Of a stretch of 20,872 nucleotides of DNA, positions 6,752-13,182 are shown one piece after another. Source of the stretch: DATIHT01 sp035480415. Its GTDB lineage: Bacteria > Patescibacteriota > Microgenomatia > Curtissbacterales > GWA2-41-24. Location of the stretch: NCBI GenBank assembly GCA_035480415.1, contig DATIHT010000016.1, positions 1 through 20,872 of the forward strand, written 5' to 3'. Below the pieces are notes generated by a model that was not told the origin of the DNA, made no database searches, and worked only from the letters and a program-made list of their open reading frames with translations. The first letter of the stretch is position 1. Every line of letters begins with the position of its first letter. The translations under genes were made by a program, and so were the position numbers.

Positions 6752-8527
6752 TTACCTTGACGGAGGAATTCCCCAGTAATTGAACATTTCTTTTGCTATA
6801 TCAAAAAACGTCGGTGCTGCTGTTTCGGCACCAAAGATAGAGGCTGAAGGTTCTGTAAAGCGGACTAGCATTACAAACCTGGGATTATTGGCTGGTGCAA
6901 ATCCAACAAAGCTGGCAATTGTTTTATTTGGGTCGTAGTGGCCGGCTACGGGTATTTGGGCAGTACCGGTTTTCCCGGCTATTCTATAGCCTTTTGGTGC
7001 AAAAAACTTAGCTTCACCGTTTTCTACGGCACTGACCATCATTTCGGTCATTTGGGCTGCTGTTTTTTCGGAAATTACACGAGTTGGTTTTTGTTCTACG
7101 TTTTCAAGTTGTCCTTTGCTGTTTTCGATCTGAGAAGTAACTTTGGGGTCTATTTCTATTCCGCCATTTGCAATTGCAGAAACTGCCTGAACCATCTGAA
7201 GAGGGGTAACCGTTAACCCCTGACCAAACGAGGCTGTTGCCAAATCAATCGGCTTCCAATCTTGTTTTGCCCTAAGTTCTCCAGAGACCTCACCTTGCAG
7301 ATCGATGCCCGTGGGCTTGGAAAATCCAAATTTTGTAATATAACTATAAAAATTATCAACACCGAGTTTATCTGCGACAAATGTCATGCCTGTGTTGTCT
7401 GAATGCACGATAACATCTGTCATTGTCGAATTTGGAAAGTATTTGTTGTCCCAGGTAGAGATCTTATAGCCGGAAATTTCGCGGGGACCGGAGCAAACTG
7501 TGCATTTTGTGTTTGGGTCCACAAGACCCAGGTCCAGGGCTGCTGACATTACCAGCACCTTAAACGTAGATCCTGGTTCGTAAGCGTCGATAATTGCCGG
7601 ATTTTGATAAAGTTTTTCATCATATTCTTCTCTTGTTGTTGGATTGTAGGTCGGATAACTGGCCATGGCTATAATTTTGCCAGTTTTTGGGTCTTCTATA
7701 ATTACCGTGCCGCTTTTTGCGCCATACTTTTCGACAGCTGCTTTAAGTTTGCCCTCAACCATGAACTGAATAACTCGATCAATTGAAAGATGCAGAGAGG
7801 AACCTTTTTCGGGTTCTATTCTTCTATACTTACTAACAAGTATGGGCAGACCCAAAGGATCGGTTTCCTGACCCAGTCTGCCAGGCTTACCCTGAAGTTT
7901 CCTTTCATAGTATCCTTCCAGACCAAAGTAACCTGTGTCTTCCCCGAATTGGTTGGAACCCACAAAACCCAAAAGCTGTGCTGCCATTGAGCCTTCGGCG
8001 TACAGGCGTTTTTGATCAGGTTCAAAACCGATTGCATCTACTTTTTGCCCAACGATTGCGTCTTTTATCATTTGTGGAATTTTTCTGGCAATTTGAACCC
8101 ACAGCAGGTTCCTGTTTTCCAGCCTGTCTTGAATAGATTGGGCTTTTGCTTTAATTTCTTCGTCTTTATTCTTTTTTTCATCATCTGTGGTTGATGCTTC
8201 TTGTGTAGCCTGCCCGACAACGCCTTCGGCGTAAGTCGATGGCGGGCGGGCGTATTTTTCACCAATTAGATATGGAGCTAGCGTCTGGGCGAGTTTTTTT
8301 GGGTCCTTTACCTCGTTGGGTTTGGCGTAAAGTAAAAAAGCCTCCTGGTTTGCAACAATCGGAAAACCGTCGCTTGTTATGATTTCTCCTCGGGGTGCGG
8401 GAATTTCATCCTGGCTACCCCGATTTTGGGGCTCTATTTTGCCAATAAACTGCCAATAAAAAAGACGAAGAACGATTAAGGCAGCAAACAAGTAAATTAT
8501 GATTTGGAAAATCTTTATTCTATCCAC
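6752..8527 (-). CDS. ftsI: Class B penicillin-binding protein, FtsI/PBP2-type transpeptidase
   Basis: A septal peptidoglycan D,D-transpeptidase, membrane-anchored with its catalytic domain outside. Of 591 residues, 7-25 form the single membrane anchor, then a PBP dimer domain begins with APRGEIITSDGFPIV (44-58). The transpeptidase domain carries all three catalytic motifs: S-T-F-K at 320-323 (nucleophile Ser320), S-D-N at 376-378 and K-T-G-T at 519-522. Residues about 93-135 are an insert: a Pro/Gly-rich piece encoded by a GC-rich palindrome followed by a Lys/Glu/Asp-rich stretch. I do not expect this in canonical FtsI. The GTG at 8527 is used, 19 bases after the ftsL-like stop, and the membrane anchor follows at once. 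An extended -10 sits in that gap. FtsI is normally paired with FtsW, which is not in the window. Confidence 0.94.
   Translation of the reverse strand: MDRIKIFQIIIYLFAALIVLRLFYWQFIGKIEPQNRGSQDEIPAPRGEIITSDGFPIVANQEAFLLYAKPNEVKDPKKLAQTLAPYLIGEKYARPPSTYAEGVVGQATQEASTTDDEKKNKDEEIKAKAQSIQDRLENRNLLWVQIARKIPQMIKDAIVGQKVDAIGFEPDQKRLYAEGSMAAQLLGFVGSNQFGEDTGYFGLEGYYERKLQGKPGRLGQETDPLGLPILVSKYRRIEPEKGSSLHLSIDRVIQFMVEGKLKAAVEKYGAKSGTVIIEDPKTGKIIAMASYPTYNPTTREEYDEKLYQNPAIIDAYEPGSTFKVLVMSAALDLGLVDPNTKCTVCSGPREISGYKISTWDNKYFPNSTMTDVIVHSDNTGMTFVADKLGVDNFYSYITKFGFSKPTGIDLQGEVSGELRAKQDWKPIDLATASFGQGLTVTPLQMVQAVSAIANGGIEIDPKVTSQIENSKGQLENVEQKPTRVISEKTAAQMTEMMVSAVENGEAKFFAPKGYRIAGKTGTAQIPVAGHYDPNKTIASFVGFAPANNPRFVMLVRFTEPSASIFGAETAAPTFFDIAKEMFNYWGIPPSR
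8212..8251. repeat. GC-rich palindromic element inside the PBP coding sequence
   Basis: Plus-strand arms ACGCC (8220-8224) and GGCGT (8228-8232) pair around a TTC loop. CGAC (8215-8218) pairs with GTCG (8235-8238), and GCC (8212-8214) with GGC (8245-8247) after a four-base bulge. The local GC content is far above that of flanking sequence. It encodes, in frame, part of a Pro/Gly/Ala-rich insert (about residues 93-105) in the PBP dimer domain. It resembles an in-frame palindromic repeat insertion; copies elsewhere in the genome would be needed to prove this. Confidence 0.5.
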
Positions 8528-8529
8528 AA

Positions 8530-8543
8530 ATTATAGTGTAGCA
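8530..8543 (-). promoter_or_regulatory. Extended -10 promoter just upstream of ftsI
   Basis: The minus strand reads TGCTACACT (8543-8535) within the 19-bp gap between the ftsL-like stop and the GTG start. A perfect TATAAT overlaps it at 8535-8530. Either would place the transcript start at or very near the initiation codon, an internal promoter in the division cluster. Confidence 0.5.
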
Positions 8544-8546
8544 AAC

Positions 8547-8876
8547 TTATGGGGCGATAACTTTTGCCGGTTTGGCGAAACCCTGAGATTGTGCTTCTTT
8601 TTGTAGACTGGCAAGTGCAGAATTTTGTGCAATTTGCACTTTAAGCTGAGTATTTTGTGCTTCTATTTGGTCAATCTGTGTGTAAATTTCGGAAATTTTA
8701 GGACCATCGGTTGCCAGATTATTGGCAAAAACCAGTTGAGCTCCTATAAGTGAGGCGAAGACAAAACAAAAAACAACTAAAATCTTGACCTTTACACGGC
8801 CGATTAGGTTAGTTTCTATTTGTATATTTGGTTGTGCAATTTTGGTTGCACGATATTTTAAGTCAGTGGGCAGCAT
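8547..8876 (-). CDS. ftsL: FtsL/DivIC-like septum protein
   Basis: A 109-residue bitopic protein. It has a basic cytoplasmic N-terminal part (1-28), one membrane segment at about 29-50, then a Gln/Ile/Leu-rich helix (about 58-97) with heptad-like spacing suited to a coiled coil. It ends in an Ala/Pro/Lys tail. Sequence identity in FtsL proteins is always low. The call rests on size, topology, coiled coil and the canonical position between rsmH and ftsI. In other bacteria FtsL pairs with FtsB/DivIC and helps activate the FtsW-FtsI synthase at the septum. The ATG at 8876 has no visible Shine-Dalgarno sequence; the 85-base gap upstream contains an inverted repeat of short tandem units. Confidence 0.75.
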   Translation of the reverse strand: MLPTDLKYRATKIAQPNIQIETNLIGRVKVKILVVFCFVFASLIGAQLVFANNLATDGPKISEIYTQIDQIEAQNTQLKVQIAQNSALASLQKEAQSQGFAKPAKVIAP

Positions 8877-8890
8877 GACAGTTTAGTTTG

Positions 8891-8960
8891 TTAGAGCTTA
8901 GAGCACAGAGGTTAGTTGTATAAGATTTCTAATCTCTGGTCTCTATCCTCTAAGTTCTAA
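8891..8960. repeat. Inverted pair of 7-bp tandem repeat arrays between rsmH and ftsL
   Basis: The left arm (8891-8915) is TTAGAGC, TTAGAGC, ACAGAGG, TTAG. The right arm (8929-8960), read on the minus strand, is TTAGAAC, TTAGAGG, ATAGAGA, CCAGAGA, TTAG. The two arrays face each other around a 13-base AT-rich spacer, so a transcript could fold into a long imperfect hairpin. It fills nearly the whole gap, ending two bases from the rsmH stop. Confidence 0.65.
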
Positions 8961-8961
8961 T

Positions 8962-9831
8962 TTATATTTTTTCCGCTACACGGAGTTTTGCACTGCGTGC
9001 GCGCGGATTTTGTTCTATTTCTTCGTTACTTGGACCGATTGGCTTAGGTGTTAAAACCTTAAGTTTTCCTTCTTGCTTGAGGAATCGTTTGACTATTCCA
9101 TCTTCAAGCGAATGAAAACTTATAATTGCCAACCGGCCACCAATATCTAATGTTTCTACAGTCTGCGGCAAAGCATCTTGTAAGTTTAATAGTTCACTAT
9201 TTATTACAATTCTTAATGCCTGAAATGTCCTGGTTGCCTCATGGATCCTACTTTTTCTTACACCCCTAAAACTTTTTGGGACTGCATTTTTTATAATCTG
9301 TGCGAGTTCCAAGGTCGTCTCAATTGGTTTTATTTGACGGGCGCTGCAAACAGCTTTGCTAATTGCCCGACTAAACTTTTCTTGACCATACGTTTTAAGG
9401 ATTTCATTTAGCCTCCTTTCCTCAAAATTATTTACAATGTCGTATGCCCTAACGGTTAAGTCGGTATCCATGCGCATATCCAAGGGGCCTTCTTTTTGAA
9501 AACTGAAACCTCTTCTTGCCTCGTCTACTTGATGACTCGAAACGCCTAAATCAAAGAGAATCCCCTTCGCTTTTTTGAACCCTGCTTCTTTGGCAACTTC
9601 TGCAAGTTTTGCGAAATTACCTCGTTTGACTGTAAGCCCAGTTAAGTTTTTACTATTTAAGTAATCGACTGCCTCCTGATCTCTATCAATTGCCAGCACC
9701 CTTGCGCCTCGTTTTGCCAACTCTTCGCTATGACCACCACCTCCTGCTGTTGCATCGATAAACAGATCACCCTTTTGTGGGTTCAAAAAAGCTATTATTT
9801 CATGTAAAAGTACACTTTTGTGATAACTCAC
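8962..9831 (-). CDS. rsmH: 16S rRNA (cytosine-1402-N4)-methyltransferase RsmH
   Basis: Methylates N4 of C1402 in the 16S rRNA decoding site using SAM. The 289-residue protein is close to family length. It shows the RsmH opening YHKSVLLHE (3-11), the SAM-binding DATAGGGGHSEELAKRG (26-42), the acidic AIDRDQEA (47-54), and the family hallmark FDLGVSSHQVDEARRGFSF. Further on are GPLDMRMD, ATRTFQALRI, and near the end ISFHSLEDGIVK. It follows mraZ as in nearly all dcw clusters. The start is GTG at 9831, overlapping the mraZ stop in GTGA, with AGGAGG four bases upstream, so translation is coupled to mraZ. Confidence 0.97.
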   Translation of the reverse strand: MSYHKSVLLHEIIAFLNPQKGDLFIDATAGGGGHSEELAKRGARVLAIDRDQEAVDYLNSKNLTGLTVKRGNFAKLAEVAKEAGFKKAKGILFDLGVSSHQVDEARRGFSFQKEGPLDMRMDTDLTVRAYDIVNNFEERRLNEILKTYGQEKFSRAISKAVCSARQIKPIETTLELAQIIKNAVPKSFRGVRKSRIHEATRTFQALRIVINSELLNLQDALPQTVETLDIGGRLAIISFHSLEDGIVKRFLKQEGKLKVLTPKPIGPSNEEIEQNPRARSAKLRVAEKI

Positions 9832-10226
9832 CTGTCCTCCTCTAATTTATCCATTTGTTCCTGCCAGCTAAACTCTTCCCAAATCTCAAAGTGATCACCC
9901 GCACCAATTACGATTGGACTTGTGATACGTGCGTACTCCAATAAGTCATTAGGAATAACAAACCTACCTTGATTATCGAATTGGACAAGCCTAGCTGAGG
10001 CGAAAAAGAATCGGCGAGTATCGCGTGCGCCTCTATTGGTAATAGGCTCATTAAGTTGTTTTTCGGATTCTTTTTGCCAAGCATCTTTGTCGAATCCAAA
10101 GATACAACGCTCAAAGCCGTATGTAAGTATGACTTCATTTATCGCAAGATAGCTTCTAATTTTTTTAGGTAAAGCAATTCTTCGAGTATTTTTATCGAAA
10201 GAAGGTCTATAGCTGCCCAGATACAT
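9828..10226 (-). CDS. mraZ: Transcriptional regulator and dcw-cluster gatekeeper MraZ
   Basis: A 132-residue AbrB/SpoVT-type DNA-binding protein. The two tandem half-domains are visible, each with the DxxxR signature: DKNTRRIALPKKIR (11-24) and DNQGRFVIPNDLLEYA (84-99). MraZ binds phased direct repeats upstream of its own gene and, in species studied, regulates the division and cell-wall cluster. Here a six-copy 10-bp-phased repeat array lies 120-215 bases upstream, so autoregulation is very likely. The ATG at 10226 follows GGAGAG by six bases. It heads the cluster and overlaps rsmH by four bases. Confidence 0.96.
   Translation of the reverse strand: MYLGSYRPSFDKNTRRIALPKKIRSYLAINEVILTYGFERCIFGFDKDAWQKESEKQLNEPITNRGARDTRRFFFASARLVQFDNQGRFVIPNDLLEYARITSPIVIGAGDHFEIWEEFSWQEQMDKLEEDR
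9836..9841 (-). promoter_or_regulatory. Shine-Dalgarno sequence of rsmH
   Basis: AGGAGG on the minus strand, four bases before the GTG start and inside the 3' end of mraZ. It decides the GTG start at 9831 and explains re-initiation at the four-base mraZ-rsmH overlap. Confidence 0.75.
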
Positions 10227-10232
10227 TTAACA

Positions 10233-10238
10233 CTCTCC
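10233..10238 (-). promoter_or_regulatory. Shine-Dalgarno sequence of mraZ
   Basis: GGAGAG on the minus strand, six bases before the ATG at 10226. It is one of only a few clear ribosome binding sites in the window. The mraZ transcript has a long leader (about 150 bases from the predicted promoter), in contrast to the near-leaderless genes downstream. Confidence 0.6.
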
Positions 10239-10344
10239 ATTTGTGGGAGAGTTCCCTTACAACCTCGTTTTGTCTTATGAAAGACTTCTATTTACTCCCG
10301 GGCAGCACGTTTCAGAGTGTTTCAGGAGTGGTAGATGTTGATAT

Positions 10345-10361
10345 TCACCATTTATCACCAT
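10345..10361 (-). promoter_or_regulatory. MraZ operator, promoter-distal pair of repeats
   Basis: Two copies of ATGGTGA on the minus strand (10361-10355 and 10351-10345), exactly 10 bp apart. They lie between the predicted mraZ promoter and the gene. The following sequence, ATCAACAT, also follows the upstream array, so the two arrays look like a duplicated module. Confidence 0.65.
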
Positions 10362-10380
10362 CTAAATCAGCACTTCGTCT

Positions 10381-10410
10381 GTTATAAATGTTGATTATCG
10401 GTTTCACCAA
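10381..10410 (-). promoter_or_regulatory. Predicted mraZ promoter
   Basis: TTGGTG (10410-10405) as -35 and TATAAC (10386-10381) as -10, with an 18-bp spacer. The -35 lies within the last repeat of the MraZ operator, so a bound MraZ oligomer would cover it, consistent with autorepression. Matches to consensus are moderate. Confidence 0.5.
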
Positions 10411-10440
10411 TAATCACCATCTATAACCATTTTTCACCAT
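10404..10440 (-). promoter_or_regulatory. MraZ operator, four 10-bp-phased direct repeats
   Basis: Minus-strand cores ATGGTGA, ATGGTTA, ATGGTGA and TTGGTGA occur at exact 10-bp spacing (plus-strand ends at 10440, 10430, 10420 and 10410). Known MraZ boxes are also direct repeats with a 10-bp period (TGGGN plus five bases in E. coli; an AAAGTG-type unit in mollicutes). The phasing, position and neighbouring mraZ make this a confident operator call, although the core differs. Confidence 0.75.
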
Positions 10441-10505
10441 TTGCGGTCCGCTGTCAAGTGGTGAATATAGGACAAAATAGGCACAGATGCGTATATGTGA
10501 AAACT

Positions 10506-10601
10506 TTAAAGCGTGATACTGAAGATAACAAGGGCAAGTATTACCATAATGGCAATAAGAAGACCGCCAATAACTGCTATTTGCTTTTGGAGGTCGTTCA
10601 T
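10506..10601 (-). CDS. Small single-pass membrane protein, 31 residues
   Basis: An ATG-to-TAA frame between purF and mraZ encodes a short polar start (MNDLQKQ), then about 22 hydrophobic residues beginning IAVIGGLLIAI, and ends FSITL. It has the look of a genuine small membrane protein: no charge inside the segment, a conventional stop, and a strong promoter-like sequence placed so that the ATG would be at the 5' end of the message. No family is recognised. Position next to the division cluster could hint at an envelope role, but this is speculation. The 98-base stretch up to the mraZ operator array holds no other gene. Confidence 0.6.
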   Translation of the reverse strand: MNDLQKQIAVIGGLLIAIMVILALVIFSITL

Positions 10602-10607
10602 ATTTTA

Positions 10608-10637
10608 AGTGTAGCAAGTGTCATATGTCAGGTGTCA
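10608..10637 (-). promoter_or_regulatory. Promoter of the 31-residue membrane protein gene, with 7-bp tandem repeats
   Basis: The minus strand has a perfect -35 TTGACA (10638-10633) directly after the purF stop, and an extended -10 TGCTACACT (10616-10608) with a 19-bp spacer. The -10 ends six bases before the ATG. The stretch 10637-10617 is three 7-bp units, TGACACC, TGACATA and TGACACT, so the -35 is the first unit of the repeat. Confidence 0.5.
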
Positions 10638-10642
10638 AGAAA

Positions 10643-12202
10643 TTAGACGGTTGGCGTGTGGGCATAAGGAGTTTTTTTATACTCCGCATCGTAGGAGCTC
10701 ATGTCAAACGGATTGTTGTAGTCCAGGCAACCAGTGCAGTGGGAGGTGCGCATCTGTTCAAGGCTCATTCCCAGAGACCTTGCCATTCCTCTTAGGCTTA
10801 AGTAATGGAGAGACGGAACTTTTAGTTGTTTTCTTATTTCTTCTTCTGTTTTTACGACGAATTTTCCATCAATCTCTTTTACTGCCCCTAATTCTGTCCT
10901 GGAGCCGATATTAACACCAAGGAAACAAGGATGAATAAATCTGGGCGCAAGAAACCTGCAATGAACTTCTTTTACTCCAAGGCTTAATAAGTGTTGAACC
11001 AAAATTTTGAAAGTGTTAAGGCGAACGGCTGTGTCGTCTACCAGATATATAGATTTGCCAATAATTGAAGGCGAGACGAAAAATTTCTTCTCTATATGTT
11101 TGTTTCTCAAATATGGATCGTCTTCTATAAAAGTTCTTTTGGCATAATCGTATCTTTCTTTAACTAAACCTCTTTTATATCTTAGATTTGGATTTACACC
11201 TGGTTTACCTCTTAGTGATTCAAAAAAAGCATAAGCTCCAGGTCTTGCTGTGTCCGGAACAGCAATAACAAAGTCGACTTTTGAAAGTAGTTTTGCCTCT
11301 TCGTCGCCTTTTGCGATTCGAGCTGCTTCTTCAAGTGCCAATTGCTCCCCCAGGCTTTCTCTGTTGTCGCCTACAGGACCGTCCCAGGAAGATGTTTCGT
11401 GAGAAAAGTAAAGTTTTTCAAAAACACAAAAGCTTTCCTTTTGGGATCTGGTAAATTGGGAAATTTGCACCCCATTTTCGTCTGCAATCAATAGCTGGCC
11501 GGGCTTTAGTTTTTCGCTGTGATCTATGCTTATTCTGTCCAGTGCACAAGTTTCGGAGGCGACAAAAACGTGACCATTGTCCTGAGACCAAACCAACGGA
11601 CGAACTCCCCATGGGTCGCGGACTGCCATTAGCTTGTCGTCATCGGTCACCATTACCAGAGAATAAGCGCCTTTAACATCTGCCAGTGCATTTGAGATTT
11701 TTTGCTTCCAGTTTACGCCTGGTGCCATGACAATTAACCAGGCCAGAATTTCGGAATCCGAATCGGATTCAAATTCTATTCCAAATTTTTTAAGCTTCTT
11801 ATAAAGATTTTCCAAATCTACAAGGCTGCCGTTGTGACCAAGCGCCAAACCCCAGCCGTTTTTTTGGGCGTAAAATGGCCCACAGTCGCAATTTCTACGT
11901 TGTTTTCCGGCAGTGGGGTACCTTAAATGTGCGGTTGCAATCTCGCCGCGAAGCGAATGTTCGTCTATTACTTCTGTGGAATGGAAAATTTCATTAAAGG
12001 CCCTTGCTTCTTTGTGGACCTTCATTACCTTGCCGCGGGATTTAACTGCCAAACCCCCGCCGCTTTGACCGCGGTGTTGCAGGGCTTTGCCCATCTCAAT
12101 TGTCACACCGGAAACGTCTGTGCCTGGGGCTGCATAAGATCCTGCGAGTCCGCAGTGGTCGTACGGTTTGTCTGGAAACTCAAAATCTGGTTGATATTTC
12201 AC
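10643..12202 (-). CDS. purF: Amidophosphoribosyltransferase PurF with propeptide and predicted 4Fe-4S cluster
   Basis: Makes phosphoribosylamine from PRPP and glutamine, the first step of purine synthesis. The N-terminal glutaminase has nucleophile Cys17 in HCGLAG, HRGQSGGG (43-50), RYPTAGK and HNGSLVD (123-129). The phosphoribosyltransferase half has IAVPDTARPGA, KRTFIEDD and LVDDTAVRLNT (387-397). Cys259, Cys426, Cys489 and Cys492 (FCVFEKLYF, HPCFLG, CTGC) match the four Fe-S ligands of the B. subtilis-type enzyme. Residues 1-16 before Cys17 would be a cleaved propeptide. I chose the GTG at 12202 (519 residues): the frame stays open to 12310, but that extension runs through the promoter and leader hairpin. 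The PRPP loop reads VDDTAVRLNT rather than the usual VDDSxVRGTT, so full activity should not be assumed. No other purine genes are in view. Confidence 0.92.
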   Translation of the reverse strand: MKYQPDFEFPDKPYDHCGLAGSYAAPGTDVSGVTIEMGKALQHRGQSGGGLAVKSRGKVMKVHKEARAFNEIFHSTEVIDEHSLRGEIATAHLRYPTAGKQRRNCDCGPFYAQKNGWGLALGHNGSLVDLENLYKKLKKFGIEFESDSDSEILAWLIVMAPGVNWKQKISNALADVKGAYSLVMVTDDDKLMAVRDPWGVRPLVWSQDNGHVFVASETCALDRISIDHSEKLKPGQLLIADENGVQISQFTRSQKESFCVFEKLYFSHETSSWDGPVGDNRESLGEQLALEEAARIAKGDEEAKLLSKVDFVIAVPDTARPGAYAFFESLRGKPGVNPNLRYKRGLVKERYDYAKRTFIEDDPYLRNKHIEKKFFVSPSIIGKSIYLVDDTAVRLNTFKILVQHLLSLGVKEVHCRFLAPRFIHPCFLGVNIGSRTELGAVKEIDGKFVVKTEEEIRKQLKVPSLHYLSLRGMARSLGMSLEQMRTSHCTGCLDYNNPFDMSSYDAEYKKTPYAHTPTV

Positions 12203-12212
12203 CAAGTATTTT

Positions 12213-12256
12213 AAGAGGAGCTGACTGGTCCTCTTGATGTTCTTAATTTTAGCACA
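12213..12256 (-). promoter_or_regulatory. Promoter-leader hairpin element, copy A (purF leader)
   Basis: On the minus strand, extended -10 TGCTAAAAT (12254-12246) with a possible -35 TTCGCA (12274-12269) at 17 bp is followed within about ten bases by a perfect stem: AAGAGGA (12235-12229) and TCCTCTT (12219-12213) around a nine-base loop. The stem extends by two weaker pairs. The hairpin would occupy the 5' end of the purF message and finish about ten bases before the GTG. A second copy lies at 13185-13229. Confidence 0.65.
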
Positions 12257-12294
12257 TGAGATGGTTATTGCGAATATCTTAAACTGTAATATTG

Positions 12295-12300
12295 TACAAT
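12295..12300 (+). promoter_or_regulatory. -10 element of the methyltransferase gene
   Basis: TACAAT on the plus strand, nine bases before the ATG at 12310, the same spacing as at murE. It is preceded by ATTG rather than a spaced TGn. The gene diverges from purF, and both promoters lie within the 107-bp gap. Confidence 0.4.
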
Positions 12301-12309
12301 TGCTTCCCA

Positions 12310-13155
12310 ATGGCTGGACCTGAAATTGAAGTCTTAGAAACTTTTTCCGGAATTTTAAGATTTAAAGGCTTTAATCTTGAAAAACTAAAGCAAGGCATGA
12401 TGAATGCCTCTGGAAACATAAATGCTGAACAAGTGGACTTGCTATGGGCAGCTTCAAGTAAGGCAGATGTAGATTCGCTGATAGAAAGCTGTTCTCTGGG
12501 ACCATCGAGTTGGATTGTGGATATTGCGTGCGGCCGTGGCAGGCATGTTCTAGAATTTTTAAAACGCGGATACCACAATGTAGTGGGTGTAGACGTTAAT
12601 GGAAATCAAACCTTACAAGCAAAAGCCAGCGCTGACAAGCTCTCACTGAACACTAATTTAATTCGGGGTGATTATTACTCATTGCCATTGCAACCTCATT
12701 TTGATTTTGCGTACACAATGATATCTGCCTATTCAAGCTTCTTTGTTTCAGGTCAACAAGAGATAAAAATGAGGGCTAGGATTGGCGAGATTTCCAGGAT
12801 TCTTGTACCAAACGGGAAATTTGCCGCAGACTTTATGGACCTGAGTAAACTCAAGTCTAGCTACGAGGAGTATGCGGAGTTGGTAGAACCCAATGTATGG
12901 GAATCAGTAAATGACTCTGACAATGGCAACAAAACAACTACGAGAAGATTGGATCTAAATTCTAGAATTGAGCTGACAACTATGCGATGGATGCAAGATG
13001 GCCAAAATGTTGAGTTAGAAACAGAAAGAAGAATTAAAACTCTTGATGAGCAGGTTGAGTTTCTGAGGTCAGTTGGATTAAAAGTTGTTGGAACTGTTAC
13101 TCCGAGGGTTCAGCTGTCAGACGATAGATCAATCATTATTGCAACACGTTTTTAA
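12310..13155 (+). CDS. Class I SAM-dependent methyltransferase, substrate unknown
   Basis: A 281-residue Rossmann-fold methyltransferase and the only plus-strand gene in the window. Motif I is VDIACGRGRH (70-79), followed by LEFLKRGYHNVVGVDVN with the ribose-binding acidic residue at Asp95. GDYYSLP (120-126) corresponds to motif II, and ILVPNGKFAADFMD (164-177) is the strand after motif III. The last 70 residues contain a beta-rich region with TERRIKTLDEQVEFLRSVGLKVVG, common in small-molecule methyltransferases. The family resembles the Methyltransf_25 group; the substrate cannot be read from sequence. The ATG at 12310 is preferred because an in-frame TTG at 12292 falls on the -10 sequence. 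The gene is bracketed by two direct copies of a hairpin element, suggesting insertion or duplication at this spot. Confidence 0.85.
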   Translation: MAGPEIEVLETFSGILRFKGFNLEKLKQGMMNASGNINAEQVDLLWAASSKADVDSLIESCSLGPSSWIVDIACGRGRHVLEFLKRGYHNVVGVDVNGNQTLQAKASADKLSLNTNLIRGDYYSLPLQPHFDFAYTMISAYSSFFVSGQQEIKMRARIGEISRILVPNGKFAADFMDLSKLKSSYEEYAELVEPNVWESVNDSDNGNKTTTRRLDLNSRIELTTMRWMQDGQNVELETERRIKTLDEQVEFLRSVGLKVVGTVTPRVQLSDDRSIIIATRF

Positions 13156-13182
13156 ATTATCAAAAATACTTAATTATTTTCC

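Noticed and set aside
10414..10646. Overlapping frames of about 62-67 codons on both strands between mraZ and purF
   Set aside because: They run through the MraZ operator array and promoter sequences, and their translations show no domain character. The 31-codon membrane protein in another frame explains the region better.
12203..12310. Longer purF frame starting at TTG 12310
   Set aside because: The extra 36 residues are translated from the promoter, the leader hairpin and the divergent methyltransferase start. The GTG at 12202 leaves a normal-length propeptide before Cys17.
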